Shown here piece by piece: positions 17,014 to 24,274 of a stretch of DNA of 64,000 nucleotides. The notes below the pieces were generated by a model. That model ran no database searches and was not told the origin of the DNA. It was given only the letters and a program-made list of their open reading frames with translations. The position numbers and the translations under genes are program-made. Source of the DNA: Nitrobacter vulgaris (GTDB lineage: Bacteria; Pseudomonadota; Alphaproteobacteria; Rhizobiales; Xanthobacteraceae); the NCBI RefSeq assembly GCF_031453995.1, contig NZ_JAVDPZ010000009.1, positions 74,415-138,414 on the forward strand. The letters run 5' to 3'. Positions within the stretch are counted from its first letter, which is position 1, and every line of letters begins with the position of its first letter.

Positions 17014-17366
17014 GAGACGAACCCTGCAACAGTCGGCGGTCGTGAAGCAATGGCCAAAAATAGGCCTGACCTCGACGATTGCGAACAACCGTACCCCGCA
17101 ATGACAGCGGCGAACTGCGGTTCGTACCCCGCAACAAATGCGGCTTAACTACGAATCACGCCACACAAGACTTTCGTATTTTCTCTCACCCGGAAAATTT
17201 ATCCACAGCACCGCTAAAACCAACAAAAACGACATCCCCGAACGATCGCATTCAATAAGCATCGAAATTTTGTTGACTTTGTCGACACAAAAACACAGCA
17301 CAAATCAAGATTGACTGCCGGCCACAAGTTGACGCGCCCTCATGCTTCCAACCACAGGAGCAACCG
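17014..17366. other. AT-richer intergenic region upstream of second recombinase
   Basis: About 350 bp without a gene. It holds a direct repeat CGTACCCCGCAA (around 17090 and 17123), a DnaA-box match (17199-17207) and an AT-rich stretch with TTGTTGACTTTGTCGACA near 17271. It is less GC-rich than its surroundings and is the likely promoter region of the recombinase gene. It could also be a remnant replication or recombination site. Confidence 0.4.
17199..17207 (+). promoter_or_regulatory. DnaA-box match
   Basis: TTATCCACA is an exact match to the consensus DnaA box. A single box can occur by chance, but it lies in an AT-richer non-coding segment of a replication-capable island. Confidence 0.35.
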
Positions 17367-18449
17367 ATGGCACGACAGCTTCGTGAACTGCCCTGGATTG
17401 CCAAACGATCGAACGGAATCTGGTACGTTCACTGGTACGATAAGCGCGCCCGTCAGACGCGCCGCTGTAGCCTAAAGACCAAAGACCTTGCCGACGCGTA
17501 CCACATGTTTGAGCGTTATCTCGCTAAGTGGCGGGCGACGCCGGCGGAGAAGCCTCGTGGCATGAACGTCACGCACGTCACCGTCACCAAAATTCTGGAC
17601 TTCTACATCGCAAGGCACATAGACCGCGAACGCATTGATGTGAAGCGGCCGCGCTCCGCACGTCCCTATATCGAGATGTTCTTCAAAGACACGCCGCTGA
17701 ACCGGATCCGGCTCCAAGCCTGCGCGGCTTACATAGACGCCCGCCGCGCCGGTCAAGTGCGGCCGGCCCTTGGCAGGCGCTCCACGTTCATTGGCCGCGA
17801 TGGTTCGATCCGCCGCGAGCTCCTAATCTTGCGCACCGCGGCGCGCTACGCCCTCAAACACGAGTTGATCTGTCACAGCGACATGCCTCTGATTGAGGCG
17901 CCGCCAGAGCCGCCATCTCGAACTGTCTATCTCACCAAGGCCGAATTTAAATTGGCCCACGAGACCGCTAAAGGCGAGTTGAAGGATTTCATCACCCTCG
18001 CCTATTACACGGGCGCGCGCCGGGGCGCGATCGAGAACCTGACAGCGGGCCAAGTGGACTTCGACGGGGGCCATATCCATCTTCAACCGGACAATGCTAC
18101 CGCGAAGCAGCGCCGCTCAAAGAAGCGCAAGGCCATCGTTCCGATCACACGTCCCCTGCTTCCGGTGCTGACCCGCCTTACCGCCGGCCGCGGACCGAAC
18201 GAACGCCTTTTGCCGGAAAAGGACTTCTACACGCCGTTCAATCGGCATCTGAAGCGGCTGGGCCTCGCCGCCAAAGGCTTCCCGCACATCCTGCGGCACA
18301 CGCGGGCCACTCACCTGCTCCAGGCCGGCGTCTCGATATACGACGTCGCCAAGCTGCTCGGCGATACGACCGCGACGGTGGAGCGCGTGTACGGCCACCA
18401 CAGCTGCGAGAGTTTGGGAAAGAAGCTGGATGAGTTTGAGGACGCGTGA
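17367..18449 (+). CDS. second tyrosine recombinase
   Basis: A 360-residue phage-type recombinase. The N-terminal part has the AP2-like start GIWYVHWYDKRARQTRRCSL, then a core-binding helical region. The catalytic domain shows the first Arg in YYTGARRGAIENLTAGQVDF, the HxxR box in HILRHTRATHLL, LLGDTTATVE and the Tyr in RVYGHH. AGGAG lies upstream of the ATG. It lies 6 kb from the left end and near no obvious att site, so it may belong to an older nested element or resolve another site. It appears intact. Confidence 0.88.
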   Translation: MARQLRELPWIAKRSNGIWYVHWYDKRARQTRRCSLKTKDLADAYHMFERYLAKWRATPAEKPRGMNVTHVTVTKILDFYIARHIDRERIDVKRPRSARPYIEMFFKDTPLNRIRLQACAAYIDARRAGQVRPALGRRSTFIGRDGSIRRELLILRTAARYALKHELICHSDMPLIEAPPEPPSRTVYLTKAEFKLAHETAKGELKDFITLAYYTGARRGAIENLTAGQVDFDGGHIHLQPDNATAKQRRSKKRKAIVPITRPLLPVLTRLTAGRGPNERLLPEKDFYTPFNRHLKRLGLAAKGFPHILRHTRATHLLQAGVSIYDVAKLLGDTTATVERVYGHHSCESLGKKLDEFEDA

Positions 18450-18546
18450 AGCTCCACCATTGGGAGTCGCCATCGAAGTGGGAGGGCTTACGCAAGTCGC
18501 CGAACCGCCGCTGACTGCGGCAGGGAATCAATTGTCGAAGAAGCTA

Positions 18547-19597
18547 GAGCATCGGGCGTTCATTTGAATCCATATCCAGCGGCATTGAAGTAGTTTGAGC
18601 ACTCTTGGGGCGTGAAGATGGCGCAGATGTTGCCGATGGCCTTCCAAAGCTCGTCGATGGTTCTGACAGCCCTGGCGCGTAGATGGGCCTTGAGCTTTGC
18701 GAAGGCCATTTCGATGGGATTGAGATCGGGACTATAGGGCGGCAGGAACAGCAGCCATGCGCCTTGCGCCCGGATCGCTTTTTCGGCCCGCTCGCTTTTA
18801 TGGCTGGAGAGGTTGTCGAGGATGACGACCTCGTCTGGCTTGAGGGCGGGCGCAAGCTGGGTTTCGACATAGGTCTCGAAGATCACGCGGTTCATTGGAG
18901 CATCGATGACCCAAGGGGGCGATGAGGCCGTCGCACTTGAGGCCCGCCACGAAGGTCTGCGTGCCCCAATGGCCGAAGGGAGCCTTGCTGTTCAACCGCG
19001 TGCCTTTTGTTGAGCGTCCGCGCAGGCGCGTCATCTTTGTTGTCGTGCCTGTTTCATCGATGAAGACCAGCCGCTCGCGCTGATCGCGCATGATGGGCTG
19101 GCGGCCGTCTCTCCACGCGGCGCGAGCCCTGGCCAATTCAGGCCTGTCTTGTTCGCTGGCCCGAAGAGTTTTTTTTGAAGCTGAGCCCGCAGGCGATCAG
19201 AAACTTCGAAAGGGTCGACGGGTCGGCTTTGACGCCTCTGGCTTTCGACAGTTCTTTCGCCAGCTCAGGCATGGTGATGTCATCGCGGGCCGCCACAGCA
19301 GCGAGAATAAAGTCCCGGTGGGGCGCGAGCTTGCCATGCCGGAAGCCGCCGCGAGGCCGTGGATCAACCCGGCCGGTCTGCCGCCAGAGGCTCATCAAAT
19401 TGACGACGAAAGACACCGAAGTTCCGAACCGCTCCGCCGCATGGTGGCAGGAATGCCCCGCCTCGACATGCGCCACAACACGTTCACGAAGGTCGTTCGA
19501 CAAAGGATGCGGCATGGCAAATCACCTCCGCATACTTTGAATCATCTTCAGCCCGATTTGGGAATCGCCTCCGATTCCAAATGACAGCCCGATGCTC
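18547..19597 (-). mobile_element. IS630-family insertion sequence
   Basis: A 1051-bp element between TA dinucleotides within CTAG on both sides, the target preference of IS630. The terminal inverted repeats begin GAGCATCGGGC at both ends and stay similar for about 25 bases (then GTTCATTTGAATC versus TGTCATTTGGAATC). It contains one minus-strand transposase gene broken into three frames. It has inserted into the 3' end of the gene at 19548-20108. Confidence 0.85.
18560..19515 (-). pseudogene. IS630 transposase with two frame changes
   Basis: The first part (19515-19138) is the helix-turn-helix half, beginning MPHPLSNDLRERVVAHVEAG. Near 19172, at a run of eight A on the coding strand, the frame must shift to continue as TLRASEQDRPELARARAAW. 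IS630 elements often use such A-runs for programmed slippage. The second part carries the first catalytic Asp (VFIDETGTTTKMTR). At a CCCCC run near 18920 a further shift is needed to reach NRVIFETYV, the second Asp (VVILDNLSSHKS) and the Glu (PDLNPIEMAFAKLK). The second shift looks like an inactivating mutation. Confidence 0.8.
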
Positions 19598-20108
19598 TAG
19601 TCGGCCTCACCCGTTCGGCGCCGTCATCGAAAGCTAACAAACCAAACGGTCCCGCGGGTTTATGTGCCTGTTGGCGTTGTTCTTGTGCTTGCTGCTCGAG
19701 CGCTGCTTCTTGCTGCGGCTTCTTCTCTACGTATCGCTTATGGCGGTCGCGTTCAGCGGCCTTCTTACGTCGTTCGGCAGCCTCGGCCTTCTTTTCAGTT
19801 TCCCGCCGGTGCTCTGCCTGTCTTGCGCTTTCAATGGCATTTACCGAAGCAATGTGAGAATGATCCTGTGGAGATGTCGGTTGTGACTCGAGAGTGGTTG
19901 TAGTTGCTGCCTGTACGAGGGGAGCCGATGCCGGCGCGGGGGGACTCGGCGCCATTTCCGTAGGCGCTGGCAGAACAACTCTTGCGGCGGGAAGTGATTT
20001 CGCCGCCAACTTGGGTTGAGACGCATGCTGAACAGGTTCGAGCGCGGCTCGTCCAAGCAATATGCCACCGCCAAATCCAATTCCAATCAGCAGGGCTGCT
20101 GTTGCCAC
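19548..20108 (-). CDS. membrane-anchored Ala/Glu-rich protein, C-terminus altered by IS630
   Basis: A 186-residue frame. The N-terminus (ALLIGIGFGGGILLGRAAL) is a single membrane anchor, then a Pro/Ala-rich linker, then a highly charged helix (ARQAEHRRETEKKAEAAERR and on) rich in Glu, Arg and Gln. The IS630 copy lies six codons before the original stop: joining the flanks across the CTAG target reads ...ERVRPT-SFFDN-stop, with the old stop at 18528-18530. The present frame instead ends in IS sequence (RASGCHLE...). Loss of five residues may not abolish function. It is divergent from the nuclease gene 57 bp away. Function unknown. Confidence 0.6.
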   Translation of the reverse strand: MATAALLIGIGFGGGILLGRAALEPVQHASQPKLAAKSLPAARVVLPAPTEMAPSPPAPASAPLVQAATTTTLESQPTSPQDHSHIASVNAIESARQAEHRRETEKKAEAAERRKKAAERDRHKRYVEKKPQQEAALEQQAQEQRQQAHKPAGPFGLLAFDDGAERVRPTRASGCHLESEAIPKSG

Positions 20109-20165
20109 ACCCGAGAAAAAAATCCGTTCCCTAAAGTTTCATTCGTTTACCAGCGAGCGGCACCT

Positions 20166-20903
20166 ATGTTCACCCTTTCACACTCGGTCGCCGCCACTAG
20201 TTTGGCGGGACTGCTCTGTTTAGCCGGCCTCTCAACTCACGCTGAAACTATCTTAGGCAAGCCGCGCATTGTAGACGGCGATACCGTTGAGATTGGTGAA
20301 AAGAAGATCAGACTTCTGGGCCTCGACGCGCCGGAGACGGAGCAATTGTGTCTGGATGCCAAGGGTGAGAAATGGGCGTGCGGCATCGCGGCGCGCGATG
20401 CTCTTACGGCTTTCGCCAAGAACCGGCCGTGGTCCTGCAATGTGTCTGGCAAGGATCGCTACGATCGTTTTCTCGCGTCATGCTCAATCCCCGGCCAAAA
20501 CATCAATCAATGGATGGTCCGATATGGATGGGCGCTCGCGTTCGTGAAGTATTCCCACCGCTATATCGGTGATGAGGCGAAGGCCCACGACGCTAAGGCC
20601 GGAATATGGGCCGGCGCGTTTATCGCCCCTTGGAACTGGCGATCACGCAGCAAACAGACTGTCATTCTCGGAGCTGCGTCTGTACCAGCTCACGCTCAAG
20701 AATTGTTGCTGGAAGCGGTGTCGTCGCAGGAAGCTCCAGATCGAACCTGCACCATCAAGGCCGGTGTGAGCCACGGCAATTGTATCTATCACCTCTCCGG
20801 TGATCGGTGGTACGCGAAGATGAAGATGGATAAGCCAGACCGGCGCTGGTTTTGTTCTGAGCAAGAAGCCGAAGCCGCCGGATGCAGGGCGCCGAAGCGG
20901 TAA
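20166..20903 (+). CDS. secreted thermonuclease-like protein (SNase fold)
   Basis: A 245-residue protein with a signal peptide (LAGLLCLAGLSTHAE) at residues 10-25. Residues 28-155 match staphylococcal nuclease: PRIVDGDTVEIGEKKIRLLG, LDAPETEQLC, KDRYDRFLASC, NQWMVRYGWALAFVKYS and KAGIWAGAF. The catalytic Arg, Glu and Arg are present in RLLGLDAPE and DRYDR. A further C-terminal domain with CTIKAGVSHGNCIYHL and FCSEQEAEAAGCR holds four Cys, probably disulfide-bonded. The ATG at 20166 begins the signal peptide; a longer frame runs into the divergent upstream gene. Expected to act on nucleic acid in periplasm or outside. Confidence 0.8.
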   Translation: MFTLSHSVAATSLAGLLCLAGLSTHAETILGKPRIVDGDTVEIGEKKIRLLGLDAPETEQLCLDAKGEKWACGIAARDALTAFAKNRPWSCNVSGKDRYDRFLASCSIPGQNINQWMVRYGWALAFVKYSHRYIGDEAKAHDAKAGIWAGAFIAPWNWRSRSKQTVILGAASVPAHAQELLLEAVSSQEAPDRTCTIKAGVSHGNCIYHLSGDRWYAKMKMDKPDRRWFCSEQEAEAAGCRAPKR

Positions 20904-20924
20904 CCACCGCGGCAGGGTGATTTG

Positions 20925-21164
20925 ATGAGTGATGCTGAATGCAAAGGCCAACCGGCGGAGCCGAGATCTCTTCACGATCTTCCCGTTGATATCGCGATTA
21001 GGCTTCGGTGGGTGCTGCGAGACATTAGAGCTGGCCGAATAAAGCTGATCGCGCCCTCGAGCGATGATTTGAGATCGCTTGCAGAGCTCGGTTTGGTCAC
21101 CGTGGATAACGACAAGCTTATCCTGACGGAAGCAGGATATTCAGCGATTGGCAGCCCGAAATAG
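20925..21164 (+). CDS. small hypothetical protein
   Basis: A 79-residue acidic-basic helical protein (LPVDIAIRLRWVLRDIRAGR, DDLRSLAELGLVTVDNDKLI), with a probable winged or ferredoxin-like end. No family recognised. AGGGTG lies upstream. Its TAG stop is inside a hairpin repeat (GAAATAGAAAACCCCGCCGG) that recurs behind other small genes of the island. Confidence 0.5.
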   Translation: MSDAECKGQPAEPRSLHDLPVDIAIRLRWVLRDIRAGRIKLIAPSSDDLRSLAELGLVTVDNDKLILTEAGYSAIGSPK

Positions 21165-21187
21165 AAAACCCCGCCGGAGCAGGGTTC
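21161..21187 (+). repeat. hairpin repeat, copy 1
   Basis: ATAGAAAACCCCGCCGGAGC followed by AGGGTT forms a stem AACCC..GGGTT. It contains the stop codon of the preceding small gene and probably acts as its terminator. Related copies are at 21729, 21917, 22331, 22861 and, reversed, 23589. Confidence 0.55.
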
Positions 21188-21354
21188 TGTGCTTCTGAGC
21201 CGCGGCAACGCAGATCAATCTCATCAGCTATCCGAAACCGCCCCCGCCCCTCGACCCGGTTGAAGCGATGAATGCGGAACGGTCTTCCGGCACCTGCGTT
21301 TTGCTGAGGTGTATCAACAATGTCCAATGTCTGAACGCGCTTTGGAGAATGATC

Positions 21355-21648
21355 ATGCGAAAAAATCTGTTTCCCGCCGCCGCTTTGGCCATGATCGGAT
21401 TCACTGTTCCCGCGTCGGCAGCCGACGTCGGCTACGTTCAGGAACCGGTGACCGAGATCTATACCCAGGCTGGACCGCTGCCGCTTCAGGCGGCAGTCGA
21501 TATCGCCAACGGAATCGGGCTGGTTTCCGTGTCAAACACGAACAAATGGGGCAACGAGTGGCAGGTCGAGGGCTATGACGTTGCCGGAAGCTATATGGAA
21601 GTCGATGTTGACGCGCGCACCGGCGCGATCGTAAACGTCAATAGGTGA
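21355..21648 (+). CDS. periplasmic PepSY-like protein
   Basis: A 97-residue protein with a signal peptide (LFPAAALAMIGFTVPASAAD). The mature part reads LPLQAAVDIANGIGLVSVSN, EWQVEGYDVAGSYMEVDVDA, TGAIVNVNR, the strand-helix pattern of PepSY domains, ending in the typical DARTGAIVNV. PepSY proteins are thought to inhibit or bind proteases or metals in the envelope. I chose the ATG at 21355, eight bases after GGAGA, over an ATG two codons earlier. It is complete for a single PepSY unit. Confidence 0.72.
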   Translation: MRKNLFPAAALAMIGFTVPASAADVGYVQEPVTEIYTQAGPLPLQAAVDIANGIGLVSVSNTNKWGNEWQVEGYDVAGSYMEVDVDARTGAIVNVNR

Positions 21649-21728
21649 CGTCGGTCGTAGGCGCCCAAGCCAGGCCGACGAGACGGCCGAATCGATCAAT
21701 GAGCAAGGTCGAAAGAGCTGTAGCTCCC

Positions 21729-21750
21729 GGAATAGAAAGCCCCGCCGGAA
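21729..21750 (+). repeat. hairpin repeat, copy 2 (degenerate)
   Basis: GAATAGAAAGCCCCGCCGGA matches the first half of the island hairpin repeat, but the second half of the stem has decayed (ACAACG). Confidence 0.45.
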
Positions 21751-21756
21751 CAACGC

Positions 21757-21922
21757 ATGTTGAGCAGGTCAGAAGAGAGAGAACGCCCGCAATTGCGGTA
21801 AACTTGCCGCTGAAGCGAAGGATTTGCCTTCAAAGATCCAATACGAGCGAATGCAGGAAGCCTGGCTCGCACTTGCCGAGGAGGAAGACTGGCTAGATGG
21901 TCTAATACCACCCCATAAATAG
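21757..21922 (+). pseudogene. frameshifted small protein gene (WLDG family)
   Basis: From ATG at 21757 the frame reads MLSRSEERERPQLR and stops. A different frame, entered by a one-base shift at the GAAGAGAGAGAAC run near 21775, gives CGKLAAEAKDLPSKIQYERM, then AWLALAEEEDWLDGLIPPHK and a TAG. Together they form one small helical protein of a kind common in Bradyrhizobium. The shift in the GA run has most likely inactivated it. Its stop codon lies in hairpin-repeat copy 3. Confidence 0.55.
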
Positions 21923-21945
21923 AAAACCCCGCCGCAGCGGACCCT
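21917..21945 (+). repeat. hairpin repeat, copy 3
   Basis: AAATAGAAAACCCCGCCGCA is followed by GCGG and ACCCTC. It carries the TAG stop of the frameshifted small gene just upstream. Confidence 0.5.
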
Positions 21946-22106
21946 CAACAAGAAGCAGTAGCCGCGGGAATGCAGGCGACTCCGATACGGTCGCTAGTGG
22001 TTCATCTGCCGTTTCCGCATTTGGGGACGGTCGTCTTCGTCGCCATTTACATCTGAGTTGGTCGACGCCGTCGCCCCAGACGTCGCCGCGACAAAAGGAG
22101 GGTTTG

Positions 22107-22367
22107 ATGAACAAGCGTAAGGACTTGTCTCACATCCGAACACTGATAAAGGCGCGTGGGCAGGAAGTCCCCTCCCGACAGGGGGATAAAGAGCCTTCCC
22201 TCGATCCCAGGGACGCCATGGCGGATATCCGAACACTGGCCCGTGTCGCCTTAGAGAGCGAGGACACCGCCGTCATGAAGCGCGATTTAGAGATGATCCT
22301 GCTTATTGTGGAGAAGGCTTTGCCGAGCGGGCCAGAAAACCCCTCCGAAGCGATCTTCGGGGCGTAA
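22107..22367 (+). CDS. small hypothetical protein
   Basis: An 86-residue protein with a strong ribosome binding site (AAAGGAGGG). It is charged at the front (NKRKDLSHIRTLIKARGQEV) and helical behind (MADIRTLARVALESED, LEMILLIVEKALPS). No family recognised. Its last codons (GPENPSEAIFGA) read through a variant of the island hairpin repeat, which here lies inside the coding end. Confidence 0.5.
   Translation: MNKRKDLSHIRTLIKARGQEVPSRQGDKEPSLDPRDAMADIRTLARVALESEDTAVMKRDLEMILLIVEKALPSGPENPSEAIFGA
22331..22362 (+). repeat. hairpin repeat variant inside a coding end
   Basis: CAGAAAACCCCTCCGAAGC, then GATCTTCGGGGCG, forms a CCCC..GAAG/CTTC..GGGG hairpin similar to the other copies. It overlaps the last codons of the 86-residue gene. 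Confidence 0.35.
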
Positions 22368-22475
22368 CTCCCGTTGACGGCAACGCGGTGAAGTGGGCGC
22401 AAGAGGGATCAATGAAACGGAAGCGGACTAGCTCGAGGTGACAGGCACCCGGCACAAAGGCTTGGAGAGGCGAGG

Positions 22476-22787
22476 ATGGACTGGATTATCGTAGCCGGGT
22501 CGTGGTGCTTGGGGGCGCTGATTGGTGCCCTTGTGGGCTGGTTTTGGTCTACCAATCTGGATAATCCAGTAGCTCCCCGGATTCTAGCTGCCGCGGTCTC
22601 TGCGCTCGCCGGCAGTTCAGTTCTCGCGATGTTCAGTTTCCTGGCGGGACTTAATGGGCCAACCCATGAGTACTGGTTCTATCCGATAGGTCTCTTTTCG
22701 GGCTTTACCTTTGTAATGGTCCTCGATTCCATCGCTTTCGAGTATACGACCGGGCAGCCCCGCAAATCGCAACGCAAGCGACGCTGA
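22476..22787 (+). CDS. small integral membrane protein
   Basis: A 103-residue protein with three hydrophobic segments: WIIVAGSWCLGALIGALVGW, ILAAAVSALAGSSVLAMFSF and FYPIGLFSGFTFVMVLDSI. The end is basic (QPRKSQRKRR), so probably cytoplasmic. GGAGAGGCGAGG lies upstream of the ATG. No family or function can be named. Confidence 0.55.
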   Translation: MDWIIVAGSWCLGALIGALVGWFWSTNLDNPVAPRILAAAVSALAGSSVLAMFSFLAGLNGPTHEYWFYPIGLFSGFTFVMVLDSIAFEYTTGQPRKSQRKRR

Positions 22788-22806
22788 AAATCCAAACTGA
22801 GACGCT

Positions 22807-22866
22807 GCCCGTGTGCTTTCCGAGGAGCAAGACTGGTTAGATGGTGAGCTGCCACCTCAAAAATAG
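22807..22866 (+). pseudogene. 3' remnant of a WLDG-type small gene
   Basis: The 19 codons before TAG read ARVLSEEQDWLDGELPPQK, clearly related to the end of the gene at 21757-21922 (EEEDWLDGLIPPHK). No start or upstream body remains, so this is a tail fragment. The TAG lies within hairpin-repeat copy 4. Confidence 0.5.
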
Positions 22867-22888
22867 AAACCCCGCCGGAGCGGGGTTA
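22861..22888 (+). repeat. hairpin repeat, copy 4
   Basis: AAATAGAAACCCCGCCGGAG then CGGGGTT is the best-formed copy: the perfect stem ACCCCGC/GCGGGGT fits an intrinsic terminator, though the T tract is short. Confidence 0.55.
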
Positions 22889-23151
22889 GCGGGCTAAAAT
22901 GATAATCAGGATGGCGCTAAAGTTTCCCCGGCGGATGCATCCAATCGAGATCGCAACAATCGGGGCGACATACCCACCGCAAGTCCGATTCTTAGCGACG
23001 TCGTGATCGAATCTGGATCAGATATTTTTGTCAGGTTGAATGCTGCAGTTAGCTTTGTCCAATATTGAATAGCCCAATTCAATGAAGCCCGCTTGCCTCA
23101 AAATGAAGCGGCTTCGGTCATGCTTTCGAACGCGATCATCCCGACCGGAGT

Positions 23152-23448
23152 TTACGTCGTGTGGCCGGGGTCGATGTTTTTCGGCGTTTTTTTCTCTCGC
23201 TGTGGTGTCATTTTAGCCGGATCTGGTTTTCCGGGGACACCGCGCGGACCAAGTTGTTCTCGCTGAATATCGTCTTCACTTACGCGCGGTTTTCCATCAT
23301 CAAGCTGTCGGCTGCCGCCGTGGCTAGGCTTTGCTGTCATTGAGTTGGCCTCGTGCGCTAAAAATGCCCGGTAAGCCAACAGATCGCCGTCGGGCTCGTT
23401 CCAACGCTTTTCGGCGAGGTTAAGCCTTTCCAATATCACCTTGGCCAT
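23152..23448 (-). CDS. small hypothetical protein
   Basis: A 98-residue hydrophilic protein: VILERLNLAEKRWNEPDGDL forms a helix, then a disordered, charged tail (PGKPDPAKMTPQREKKTPK). I used the ATG at 23448; a GTG eight codons upstream is also possible, and neither has a clear ribosome binding site. No family recognised. Confidence 0.42.
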   Translation of the reverse strand: MAKVILERLNLAEKRWNEPDGDLLAYRAFLAHEANSMTAKPSHGGSRQLDDGKPRVSEDDIQREQLGPRGVPGKPDPAKMTPQREKKTPKNIDPGHTT

Positions 23449-23588
23449 TACGCCATTGTCGTGCTGCTTCACTTGCCCGCACTAAAAGGCAAGCTCGACG
23501 CGCCGCACCTTGGCGATCGTCACAAGCGCGGATCCTCAGGGCGGCAGGATTGCGTCAATCGTTCGCGCTCGTACTGAGGAGCCTGCGC

Positions 23589-23613
23589 ACCCCTCGCCGG
23601 CGGGTTTTCTATT
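23589..23613 (-). repeat. hairpin repeat, inverted copy
   Basis: Read on the minus strand it is AATAGAAAACCCGCCGGCGA then GGGG, the same module as at 21161-22888 in the opposite direction. It lies between the minus gene at 23152 and the plus gene at 23703. Confidence 0.4.
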
Positions 23614-23702
23614 GCCGCGCAGACACGCCGGGAACCGCCCCCTTCGCGCACACGTTGTCCGGCCGGGCGAGAATAATTCTGCCTTCAAAGCAGGAGCATC
23701 AA

Positions 23703-23891
23703 ATGGCGACCGGAATGTACCGTAGGAGTGATGGCTTCGCGCAAGTTGATTATGATGGAACTAGTATTCCTATCTCGCGCTCAAAGTATGAAGAGAACGG
23801 CTACAAGCCGGACTTTGATAAGCTACCATCTGAAGCTGAATATTCGGCGTCGCGAGAAGATGCAATGAGACGCGAGGCTAAGGGGAGCTAA
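23703..23891 (+). CDS. small hypothetical protein
   Basis: A 62-residue protein starting at an ATG preceded by AGGAG. It reads MATGMYRRSDGFAQVDYDG, then SIPISRSKYEENGYKPDFDK, then a charged helix. It appears to be a compact beta hairpin plus helix. The motif SRSKYEENGYKP suggests a conserved small family, but I cannot name it. Confidence 0.5.
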   Translation: MATGMYRRSDGFAQVDYDGTSIPISRSKYEENGYKPDFDKLPSEAEYSASREDAMRREAKGS

Positions 23892-23904
23892 GGGAAGGCC
23901 GGGG

Positions 23905-24144
23905 TCAATCCGCACTCCGCAGCCGCTTCATCGTAAACTCGATCTCGCCGCCGGGAAGCTCCAGCCAGGATTCGACCGCGGACATGTAAGCCGCTGCTGG
24001 CCAGCGATTCAGGAACGCCCTCGCCGTCTGACGCGCCTGCTCTCGGGGCTGCGTGAAGGTCTCCCGCGCCTAGCCGTCATCGGCTTTGGCCTGTCGGCGC
24101 CGGGCTGCCATCCGATCAGCAAGATCTTTGGGGGTGCGAGGCAT
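23905..24144 (-). pseudogene. small gene with an in-frame amber stop
   Basis: The frame starts MPRTPKDLADRMAARRRQAK at 24144, with GGAG seven bases upstream, meets TAG at 24070-24072 (ADDG-stop), and continues in the same frame as ARETFTQPREQARQTARAFL, RWPAAAYMSAVESWLELPGG and FTMKRLRSAD to a TGA at 23905. The downstream part has no start of its own before its conserved core. This looks like one 79-residue protein split by a nonsense change. A nonsense mutation is the simplest reading; suppression cannot be excluded. Confidence 0.5.
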
Positions 24145-24274
24145 CGCGATACTCCACATGCGATGCGGGAAATGTAGTCTCGCACCGGAAGACCGCCAAG
24201 CTATTGGGGCCATCGAAAGCCGACCCCCAGCTGTAGCGGCTGGACTCCCACCGTGACCCGCTCCACTTTCGGTC

